Origin: DATKIY01 sp035543875
Lineage (GTDB): Bacteria; Actinomycetota; Actinomycetes; JAHEKZ01
Reading direction: 5' to 3'
Assembly: GCA_035543875.1 (NCBI GenBank)
Contig: DATKIY010000014.1
Span: forward strand, 1-15,511
Length of the DNA: 15,511 nucleotides
Positions 1 to 5,110 of the stretch are shown here, in pieces (position 1 is the stretch's first letter; every line of letters starts with the position of its first letter). A model generated the notes under the pieces. That model saw nothing but the letters and a program-made list of their open reading frames with translations, ran no database searches and was not told the DNA's origin. A program made the translations under genes and the position numbers.

Positions 1-58
1 TGGCTCTGGTCGAAAGTACAAGCGGTGCCACGGTGACCCGAGAAGTCGGGCAGTCTGA
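1..58 (+). CDS. secA: SecA C-terminal tail (SEC-C zinc motif), 5'-truncated
   Basis: Frame 2 from the window edge reads GSGRKYKRCHG, then DPRSRAV and a TGA stop at 56-58. The first base (T) can be the last base of a Cys codon. CxCGSGxKYKxCHG is the zinc-binding motif that closes bacterial SecA, the cytoplasmic ATPase that drives preproteins through SecYEG. Only 18 codons are visible, so another SEC-C-tailed protein is formally possible. The Rv3235-family gene downstream supports SecA, because in Mycobacterium tuberculosis Rv3235 lies a few genes from secA1 (Rv3240c). The motif is seen directly; the identity is inferred from motif plus neighbourhood. Confidence 0.82.
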   Translation, partial: GSGRKYKRCHGDPRSRAV

Positions 59-68
59 ACCGAGTGTT

Positions 69-108
69 CCTGGTTGATTACTTAGAGTTATCGAACCAGG
101 GTTTATTC
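69..108 (+). terminator. hairpin after secA, probable terminator
   Basis: CCTGGTTGAT (69-78) pairs with ATC-G-AACCAGG (90-100): ten base pairs with one bulged G at 93 and an 11-nt loop, followed by GTTTATTC. It starts 11 nt after the secA stop, the usual place for an intrinsic terminator, but the T-tract is short and interrupted. A smaller dyad, CACCC-GATT-GGGTG, follows at 108-121. Either could instead be a leader structure of the next gene. Confidence 0.5.
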
Positions 109-191
109 ACCCGATTGGGTGGTCGACTTCGTTACTCTGCGCGACAAGGGTGGGGGTGCTCACCGTTCATCGACGAGGGGGAACCTCACTC

Positions 192-662
192 ATGCGATTC
201 AAAAATCTGATCATTGCGGCCGTGGTCGCGACGCTGACGGCTGGCACCATGCTGGCCGCACCCGCTTCCGCTACCAATATTGGAAACGAAGGCTGCACCC
301 CGGGTTACTGGAAGAACCACACCAGCAACTGGCAGGAGTACACCACCGCTTCGAAGTTGAGCAACAACTTTGAGCTTGGTGCGTTCCAGGCTAAGTGGGG
401 CACCAAGACCTTCCAAGACGCACTCTCATTCAAGGGTGGCACCGGCCTCGATGGCGCGTTCCAGATCCTGATGCGTGCCTCAACAGCAGCCTTCCTCAAC
501 GCCGCACACGAAGGTGTTGGCTACCCGCTGCGTCGCTTCACCGATCCCGGCAACATGCAGGACACCATCAACGCCGCACTAGCAAGCGGAGACCGGGACA
601 CGATGATTTCGCTCGCCGCTTACTACGACAGCCTCAATAACCTCGGGTGCCCACTGAACTAG
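192..662 (+). CDS. small secreted protein with CTPGYWKNH motif
   Basis: This 156-residue protein is probably exported and has no assigned function. A Sec-type signal peptide fills residues 1-27: basic MRFK, a hydrophobic stretch, then APASA as the likely signal peptidase I site. The mature protein has only two cysteines. C35 lies in GCTPGYWKNH near its N-terminus and C153 in NNLGCPLN at the extreme C-terminus, so a disulfide joining the two ends is plausible. There is no lipobox, membrane anchor or sortase signal, so release from the cell is likely. I recognise CTPGYWKNH as a recurring motif of uncharacterised secreted bacterial proteins. The ATG at 192 is chosen because the signal peptide begins there and GAGGGG (175-180) lies upstream; an in-frame ATG at 150 would put 14 unlikely residues ahead of it. 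The gene stands alone between secA and an opposing gene, with its own strong terminator. Confidence 0.85.
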   Translation: MRFKNLIIAAVVATLTAGTMLAAPASATNIGNEGCTPGYWKNHTSNWQEYTTASKLSNNFELGAFQAKWGTKTFQDALSFKGGTGLDGAFQILMRASTAAFLNAAHEGVGYPLRRFTDPGNMQDTINAALASGDRDTMISLAAYYDSLNNLGCPLN

Positions 663-698
663 TGGGTTCGGTACTCGATTGATTCGGGATGCTTCTGG

Positions 699-730
699 CG
701 GTCCCCGGGCGTTAGCCCGGGGACCGTTTT
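699..730 (+). terminator. strong Rho-independent terminator
   Basis: A perfect 12-bp GC-rich stem (699-710 with 715-726) closes a GTTA loop and is followed by TTTT at 727-730. It lies 37 nt after the stop of the secreted-protein gene. On the minus strand the same stem has no T-run after it, so it is built to stop plus-strand transcription, although the stem could also slow transcripts arriving from the opposing gene. Confidence 0.92.
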
Positions 731-758
731 CCGTTGCCCGTCAGGTGTTTACCAGCTG

Positions 759-1364
759 CTAAATCCAGTCGAGGGCGGTACATACCCACCTGCCGCGCCA
801 GCCTTCGATGCGTAGGGCCAGCGCTCTAGGGCGCTCGCCTCCGCCGATCACGACACTCACCTCGGCCACACCGTCGGCAGGTTCACACACATGGACCGAC
901 CTCACCTGCTCAGCCAACGACGTGCGGCGACGACTGGTGGGGCGTTGTGCTCGCGGCGTGTACCGAAGCGACAGCTCCTGAAAGACCGTAGGGTCGGTCC
1001 ATCGAACGAGTTGTCCCACCGGTCGCCCCGCCGTGCACACCTCCAGCACCGCCTGCGCCAGCCGGGCCGCCCATGGGCCCGCAGGAGGTAGTGCCGATCG
1101 GTCCGTCGGTTGTCCATCGACTTCGGCCAGCGGTCGGTCCCAGCACCGAGCAGCAGGTGCACGTAGGTCGGTAGGAACCTGAGGAACCGCCGGCAATCCG
1201 CTCGGGAGCAAGAAGGTGAGCGGGAGTGGCTCCTGGCCGATCACCCCCGACCGATCGGGCGCGTGTGGTTCATCGGGCCACGGCGGAGTGGGCAGCAGTC
1301 GGAGCGTCGGTCTTGCTAGCGCCGGTTGGGGGGTAGTAAGCGGCGTCGCCGGTATGACAGTCAT
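759..1364 (-). CDS. Rv3235-family protein (function unknown)
   Basis: This 201-residue protein has a proline-rich, low-complexity N-terminal half (about 1-90) and a conserved C-terminal half. The latter includes PWAARLAQAVLEVCTAGRP, then QLVRWTDPTVFQELS, and ends in IEGWRGRWVCTALDWI. This is the pattern of the actinobacterial Rv3235 family, with alternating conserved Trp and Arg residues. I see no signal peptide, membrane segment or catalytic motif. The biochemical role of the family is unknown to me. Its usual place near secA is preserved here. The ATG at 1364 is supported by AGGAG (minus strand, 1371-1375) six bases upstream. It is convergent with the secreted-protein gene and divergent from the Sm-like gene. 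Confidence 0.85.
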   Translation of the reverse strand: MTVIPATPLTTPQPALARPTLRLLPTPPWPDEPHAPDRSGVIGQEPLPLTFLLPSGLPAVPQVPTDLRAPAARCWDRPLAEVDGQPTDRSALPPAGPWAARLAQAVLEVCTAGRPVGQLVRWTDPTVFQELSLRYTPRAQRPTSRRRTSLAEQVRSVHVCEPADGVAEVSVVIGGGERPRALALRIEGWRGRWVCTALDWI

Positions 1365-1420
1365 GACGGACTCCTCGCGGTGAGGCCGTGAAGTTGGTCA
1401 AAGAATGATTCGACTGGTCC

Positions 1421-1450
1421 CTTTACCTACGTTTACCTATGTTTGCTTGC
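1421..1450. repeat. three tandem 10-bp direct repeats between divergent genes
   Basis: CTTTACCTAC, GTTTACCTAT and GTTTGCTTGC follow one another without spacers; the first two match at eight of ten positions and the third is more diverged. Ten base pairs is about one helical turn, so a protein binding each unit would sit on one face of the DNA. The repeat lies in the 175-bp spacer between the Rv3235-family gene and the Sm-like gene, which suits a regulatory site. The regulator is unknown. Confidence 0.5.
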
Positions 1451-1527
1451 GATGACATGTCTAGAGCAGCCGCGGGTGCACGTCAACCAGCTGTGGATAC
1501 CCGCCGCGTGGCCCTGTCTTTTCCGAT

Positions 1528-1533
1528 TACCGT
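1528..1533 (+). promoter_or_regulatory. -10-like hexamer for leaderless start at 1540
   Basis: TACCGT fits TANNNT and ends six bases before the ATG at 1540. No Shine-Dalgarno sequence is visible, so transcription probably starts at the A of the start codon. I see no clear -35 box. Confidence 0.45.
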
Positions 1534-1539
1534 GCGGTC

Positions 1540-2094
1540 ATGACGCCTGGATCGGGTGGGGGTGAGGGTTGGCCGTCGGACGACGACGCGGTCGTGGAGG
1601 CCGAGGATCGAGGCGCTGCCGACACGCAGGTGTCGCAGCTAGTGCCCGCCGAGTGGGCCCGCATCTCGCTCGTCGATCGGCTCCGCGGCTCCATCAACCG
1701 CAGCCTTCGGGTCCAACTGGTTGATGGGTCACGTCACCAGGGCACGTTGGCCGAGGTTGGCGATCACTGGCTGCTTCTGATCGAGCGTGACAAGCGAGTG
1801 CTGGTGTTCGTCCATGCCCTCATGACGTTGGCGGGAGTAGGCGAGCCCACACCTTCGGCGGACAACCATGAGGCGGGTCGACGGATGCAGGCGGTATGTC
1901 GTGAGTGGGGCCGACAACGTCGAATTGTCACTTTGGGTGTGCGCGATGGAACCCACGTGACCGGTTCGCTTACGCGGGTTGGTACCGACACGCTGGACGT
2001 TGTGGTTCATCCATTCGACCGTTCGGCATCGAATCAAGACGAACGGCTTGTCTTCGCCAACTCCGCGCTGCTGTGGTTGGCCACTCCTGATTAG
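1540..2094 (+). CDS. hypothetical protein with two Sm-like repeats
   Basis: This is a 184-residue cytoplasmic protein of unknown function. Residues 1-30 are acidic and glycine-rich, probably disordered. Two similar beta-rich segments follow: about 54-98 (LRVQLVDGSRHQGTLAEVG, then DHWLLLI) and about 127-180 (IVTLGVRDGTHVTGSLTRVG, then DTLDVVV and the closing LVFANSALLWL). Each has the form 'hydrophobic strand - DG - G-T/S-L - VG - hydrophobic strands' that resembles an Sm/LSm fold written twice. Such folds often bind RNA or serve as assembly platforms, but no activity can be assigned. The final strand, which names the residues that would abut a neighbouring subunit, is present in both repeats. 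The start at 1540 is chosen for the TANNNT box six bases upstream. Its stop overlaps the stop of the convergent HTH gene. Confidence 0.8.
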   Translation: MTPGSGGGEGWPSDDDAVVEAEDRGAADTQVSQLVPAEWARISLVDRLRGSINRSLRVQLVDGSRHQGTLAEVGDHWLLLIERDKRVLVFVHALMTLAGVGEPTPSADNHEAGRRMQAVCREWGRQRRIVTLGVRDGTHVTGSLTRVGTDTLDVVVHPFDRSASNQDERLVFANSALLWLATPD

Positions 2095-2327
2095 TCGGTG
2101 ACGGCTTCTTCGTCACGGACGAATGGATGGTCGGCGATGAAGCGTTCGGTTTGCTCGTACTGATCAGCGATGTACCGGTCGAGTTCGGACTGCTCGACGC
2201 GCCATTGCCCACGGCCGCCAACCTTGATCGCGCGCAGGTCGCCGTTGCGCACCAATGCGTAAGCCTGCGACGCAGAGACATTTAACAGTTCGGCGACATC
2301 GGCCAGCGTCAAGAATCGGCGTTCCAC
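2091..2327 (-). CDS. small MerR/excisionase-type helix-turn-helix DNA-binding protein
   Basis: This 78-residue protein is mostly one winged-helix DNA-binding domain. FLTLADVAELLNVSASQAYA (residues 5-24) is the helix-turn-helix, and VGGRGQWRVEQSELDRYI (about 36-53) is the wing and following helix. That is the helix_turn_helix_17/BldC-like, excisionase-like arrangement. A short acidic tail follows, with no effector domain. The GTG start at 2327 is chosen because the domain begins at once and CAGACT lies six bases upstream. The open frame continues to 2888 on this strand, but that part lies over the SAF gene and has no recognisable content. A perfect palindrome spans its expected -35 position. 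The lack of any integrase nearby argues for a regulator rather than a phage excisionase. Confidence 0.85.
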   Translation of the reverse strand: MERRFLTLADVAELLNVSASQAYALVRNGDLRAIKVGGRGQWRVEQSELDRYIADQYEQTERFIADHPFVRDEEAVTD

Positions 2328-2333
2328 GTGTGC

Positions 2334-2339
2334 AGTCTG
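2334..2339 (-). promoter_or_regulatory. -10-like hexamer for leaderless start at 2327
   Basis: On the minus strand CAGACT ends six bases before the GTG at 2327, the spacing expected when transcription begins at the start codon. It matches [T/C]ANNNT, as at several other genes here. Its -35 position (about 2357-2362) falls at the centre of the palindrome. Confidence 0.4.
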
Positions 2340-2350
2340 GCACTTCGACG

Positions 2351-2369
2351 CCGATCCGTGACGGATCGG
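2351..2369. promoter_or_regulatory. perfect 19-bp palindrome, candidate operator
   Basis: CCGATCCGT-G-ACGGATCGG is a perfect inverted repeat of two 9-bp arms around one G. It lies between the divergent HTH and SAF-domain genes. It covers the expected -35 position of the HTH gene and ends 12 bp before a TTGACA hexamer (2382-2387) facing the SAF gene. No T-run follows on either strand, so an operator is more likely than a terminator. The adjacent HTH protein is the obvious candidate ligand, by inference. Confidence 0.6.
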
Positions 2370-2381
2370 TCTCGGAATGTG

Positions 2382-2387
2382 TTGACA
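2382..2387 (+). promoter_or_regulatory. consensus -35 hexamer upstream of the SAF-domain gene
   Basis: TTGACA matches the -35 consensus exactly. At 17-19 bp spacing the -10 region (about 2405-2412, CCCTGTGG) is a poor match, so the promoter is uncertain. It is 95 bp upstream of the chosen SAF gene start. Confidence 0.35.
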
Positions 2388-2481
2388 ATGCGCTAGATGG
2401 TGGACCCTGTGGATGGATCCTGCGCGGCCGGACAAGTTGGGGCAGGATTTCCGTCCACCAAGCCGCGGTCGAGGGGGGTTC

Positions 2482-3204
2482 ATGACAAGCGCCGTGACGA
2501 AGCGCCCTTCCGGTGATGCGTCGGACCGGGTGGCCTCCCTTGAGTCACCTCCCGCCCGACGGTTGGTGAAGGCTCGGTGGTCCGATCCCCGCATGCTGGC
2601 AGGACTCGTTTTGGTGGTGGGGTCATTGATCGGAGTGACCTGGGTAGTCAATGCGGCTGACGATCGGGTCGAAGTGTGGTCGGTCCGCGGCGATGTGGCA
2701 CACGGAACCACATTGACTGGAGACGATGTGGCGCTGGTGCGCGTCCAACTCGCTTCAGTTGCGCCATACCTTGGCAAGCAAACGTCGCCGGTTGGATTCG
2801 TAACTACCCGCAATTTCGCTGAGGGTGAGCTGCTTGCGGCCTCCGGTGTGTCGGGGCCGGGAGATGCGCCTGACCTACGTCTGATCACACTTCCGGTGGA
2901 ACAGCATCACCTTCCGTCAGACCTTGCTCGAGGCGAGCAGGTTGACGTGTACCTGGTTGCCCGAGCAGCCAGCGGTGAGCCGGTTGGCGAACCAAGACTG
3001 GTCCTTGCGGCCGCCACGGTCGCCGATGTCGACGACGGCGATTCGCGCTTCGGTGGCTCCAGTCTTGAGCTGGGGATTGCTCTCGCGGTCTCACCGGATG
3101 ACGTCGAGCCACTTGTTGCTGCGGAGGCTCGTGGCACGATCACGCTGGTCCGCGTCCCTGCCGGCGCGCCTTCGACGATTTCCTCTGCGGCGAGTGGCCC
3201 ATGA
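2482..3204 (+). CDS. SAF-domain, CpaB-like membrane-anchored protein
   Basis: This 240-residue protein has a cytoplasmic N-terminus (1-37), a single membrane helix at about 38-58 (MLAGLVLVVGSLIGVTWVV) and an extracytoplasmic part. The latter contains an SAF segment: VWSVRGDVAHGTTLTGDD, VALVRVQ and TTRNFAEGELLAASGV, about 67-125. That layout is seen in CpaB/RcpC proteins of Tad (Flp) pilus systems and in their actinobacterial relatives. The role is therefore probably envelope assembly, but this is family inference. The ATG at 2482 is preferred because GAGGGGGG (2471-2478) is an excellent Shine-Dalgarno sequence; an in-frame ATG at 2413 would add 23 residues. The stop overlaps the next start (ATGA, 3201-3204), so the two products are translationally coupled. 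Confidence 0.8.
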   Translation: MTSAVTKRPSGDASDRVASLESPPARRLVKARWSDPRMLAGLVLVVGSLIGVTWVVNAADDRVEVWSVRGDVAHGTTLTGDDVALVRVQLASVAPYLGKQTSPVGFVTTRNFAEGELLAASGVSGPGDAPDLRLITLPVEQHHLPSDLARGEQVDVYLVARAASGEPVGEPRLVLAAATVADVDDGDSRFGGSSLELGIALAVSPDDVEPLVAAEARGTITLVRVPAGAPSTISSAASGP

Positions 3205-4397
3205 CTATCCGTGTGGTCATAGCCCTGTCCGACAAAGCGATCGAAGCATCGGTTGTTCGGCGGCTTGCCAGAGCCGATACCGGTGCAACGGTCGTTCGTC
3301 GATGTCTAGACGTTGTTGAGTTGCGCGCTGTTGCCGCTGCTGGCCTCGCAGATGTCGCCGTTGTCGAGCTGCACCTACGAGGTATGGACCGGGATGTAGT
3401 GAGGGAGCTTCACTCGCACGGGCTTCGCGTCGTCGGCATCTCACTGGAGGCTGGCAATGCCGCCCTCGGTGTTGACGCAGTCGTCCCGCCAAAGCCTGAG
3501 CACATTTGCACGGCGCTACGCGGAGGTCAGGTAGCCATCGGTATCGATGACCCGACTTTGCTGGCTCCAGACGAAGCGCTGACCGGGAACTTGATGACTG
3601 TGTGGGGGCCAATCGGAGCTCCGGGGCGCACGAGCATCGCTGTGGCGATTGCAGACGAGCTAGCGCTCTTGTCGCTGCCGACGCTGCTAGCCGATGTCGA
3701 TACTTACGGCCCCTCGGTCGCTCAGCACTTGGGGTTGCTCGACGACTCCTCGGGTGTAGCAGCAGTCTGTCGGTTGGCCGGTCAGGGACGTTTGGACGGT
3801 ACTGCGGTGGTGAGAAGTGCGGTAGCACTGCCTTCGGGACTTCGGGTCTTGACAGGGATACCCCGGACAGAACGATGGGAGGAGCTGCGTCCCGCGGCTC
3901 TTGACCTCCTCTGGCAGCACAGTCGATCCTTTGCTGCTTCAACGGTTGCTGACATTGGCTTTTGTGTTGAGCAAGACGAACTTGCCTGGTTTGAGCCAGG
4001 AATGCCGTCGCGCAATCAGGCTGCAGTGGCCACTCTGGCCGCTGCAGACACCCTGGTAGCAGTGACCAGTGCGGACCCGGTGGGGCTGACGCGATTCCTC
4101 CGCCAGGCGCCGCTGGTCAGGGAGCTGGCACCTGCCGCATCGTTCAACGTTGTCGTCAATCGCATGCCCAAAGGTCGGCAACCTGAGAGCGAAGTGAGAG
4201 CACTTCTGCGCGAGCATCTCGATGTGCACACTGCGACGTTCGTTCCCGACTCGTCGGTTCTGTTCGCCTCGTGCCGACAAGCAGGACGCACCTTGTCCGA
4301 GGTCGCTCCTCGCTCGGAGGCTCGCCGACAACTCCGCGGACTTGCGGCTCAGGTCGCCGGGGTCAGACTGTCGCGCAAGCGTCGTCGGGCTGCATGA
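3201..4397 (+). CDS. CpaE/MinD-like P-loop ATPase with degenerate receiver domain
   Basis: This 398-residue protein resembles CpaE/TadZ and the actinobacterial septum-site-determining-like proteins that place Tad pilus machinery. Residues 1 to about 110 have a receiver-like pattern, but the phosphoacceptor position holds Glu (E56 in VAVVELHL). A MinD-type nucleotide-binding domain begins at about 130. Its phosphate loop is GPIGAPGRTS (136-145), in which Arg143 stands where Walker A has lysine. LLADVDTYGPSVAQHLGL follows, like the MinD switch segment. Arg in this place is, to my recollection, common in the actinobacterial branch, so nucleotide binding may be altered rather than lost. The C-terminus is basic (RLSRKRRRAA), perhaps for membrane or nucleic-acid contact. 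It overlaps the SAF gene by four bases; cpaF lies 10.7 kb away. Confidence 0.8.
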   Translation: MTIRVVIALSDKAIEASVVRRLARADTGATVVRRCLDVVELRAVAAAGLADVAVVELHLRGMDRDVVRELHSHGLRVVGISLEAGNAALGVDAVVPPKPEHICTALRGGQVAIGIDDPTLLAPDEALTGNLMTVWGPIGAPGRTSIAVAIADELALLSLPTLLADVDTYGPSVAQHLGLLDDSSGVAAVCRLAGQGRLDGTAVVRSAVALPSGLRVLTGIPRTERWEELRPAALDLLWQHSRSFAASTVADIGFCVEQDELAWFEPGMPSRNQAAVATLAAADTLVAVTSADPVGLTRFLRQAPLVRELAPAASFNVVVNRMPKGRQPESEVRALLREHLDVHTATFVPDSSVLFASCRQAGRTLSEVAPRSEARRQLRGLAAQVAGVRLSRKRRRAA

Positions 4398-4406
4398 AAG
4401 CCTCAG

Positions 4407-4412
4407 TAGGCT
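4407..4412 (+). promoter_or_regulatory. -10-like hexamer for leaderless start at 4419
   Basis: TAGGCT (TANNNT) ends six bases before the GTG at 4419, and no Shine-Dalgarno sequence is visible. It lies in the 21-bp gap after the CpaE-like gene, so the HAD gene may have its own start besides any read-through. Confidence 0.45.
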
Positions 4413-4418
4413 CAATGT

Positions 4419-5075
4419 GTGCCAGGTCAACCGCCATCAGGACTGATCGTCGACTTCTACGGAGTCCTTACGGTTGATCTGGATTCCGCAATGACTGCGT
4501 GGGCTGACTCGGATGGAATTGACTATCTGAGTTTTCGCGAGGCGATGGCCGACTGGTTTGGCGAAGCGGGTGCTGTGACCGTGAGGCTTAACCCCGTCCA
4601 CGCGCTTGAACGCGGTGAGCTCGAAGTTCCTGACTTTGAACAGCAGCTCGCGAAGCGACTGCGCAGTTGGGATGGCACACCGGTGGCTGCCGATGGTCTC
4701 GTCGCGCGGATGTTCAACCAGTTCCAGCATGCTCCTGACATGGCCGGACTCGTGCGTCGCGCCCGATCCTCGGGACTTCGCACTGCATTGCTCTCGAACT
4801 CATGGGGTGATCAGTACTTCCGAACGGGATGGGGCGACATGTTTGACGCTGTCGTCATCTCAGGAGAGGTAAACATGCGCAAGCCGGAAAGGCAGATATT
4901 TGAGTACACATTGCGTGAGCTTCGGCTTGATGCAAGGGAGTGTGTTTTCGTGGATGACCACGAGCAGAATGTGTCGGCTGCGGCCAAGCTCGGACTCATC
5001 GGAATTCACCACACGGACTACGAATCAACCGCGGCTGAGCTTGAGGTGATTTTTGACCGTCCCCTCGCCGGTTGA
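4419..5075 (+). CDS. HAD-superfamily hydrolase (HAD-IA-like)
   Basis: This 218-residue protein has all four HAD motifs. Motif I is D12 in LIVDFYGVLT, motif II is S126 in LLSNSWG, motif III is K155 in NMRKPERQIFE, and motif IV is D179-D180 in CVFVDDHEQN. A helical cap lies between motifs I and II (about 20-105), the C1 cap of subfamily IA. D12 would be the nucleophile that forms an aspartyl intermediate. The second Asp of the usual DxD is Tyr14, so the general acid of typical phosphatases is missing. The substrate cannot be told from sequence; small phosphate esters are the common case. The GTG start is fixed by the motif I spacing and the TAGGCT box. It lies 21 bp after the CpaE-like gene and 35 bp before the acyltransferase gene. 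Confidence 0.87.
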   Translation: MPGQPPSGLIVDFYGVLTVDLDSAMTAWADSDGIDYLSFREAMADWFGEAGAVTVRLNPVHALERGELEVPDFEQQLAKRLRSWDGTPVAADGLVARMFNQFQHAPDMAGLVRRARSSGLRTALLSNSWGDQYFRTGWGDMFDAVVISGEVNMRKPERQIFEYTLRELRLDARECVFVDDHEQNVSAAAKLGLIGIHHTDYESTAAELEVIFDRPLAG

Positions 5076-5098
5076 TCTTTCGACAAGACGAATCGTGA

Positions 5099-5104
5099 CA
5101 TCAT
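5099..5104 (+). promoter_or_regulatory. -10-like hexamer for leaderless start at 5111
   Basis: CATCAT ends six bases before the ATG at 5111, matching [T/C]ANNNT at the leaderless spacing. There is no Shine-Dalgarno sequence and no clear -35 box. Confidence 0.35.
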
Positions 5105-5110
5105 CGGCAA

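Noticed and set aside
101..124. GTTT...GGGTGG resembling a stress sigma-factor promoter upstream of the secreted-protein gene
   Set aside because: The spacing is only 12 bp and the -10 half does not match GGGTAT/GGGTAA well enough.
2328..2888. N-terminal extension of the HTH gene
   Set aside because: The added 187 residues are Ser/Arg/Pro-rich and antisense to the SAF-domain gene; the HTH domain begins at the GTG at 2327.
3217..3942. 241-codon minus-strand open frame over the CpaE-like gene
   Set aside because: Its composition is Arg/Gln/Pro-rich noise, and the plus strand has intact CpaE-like motifs.
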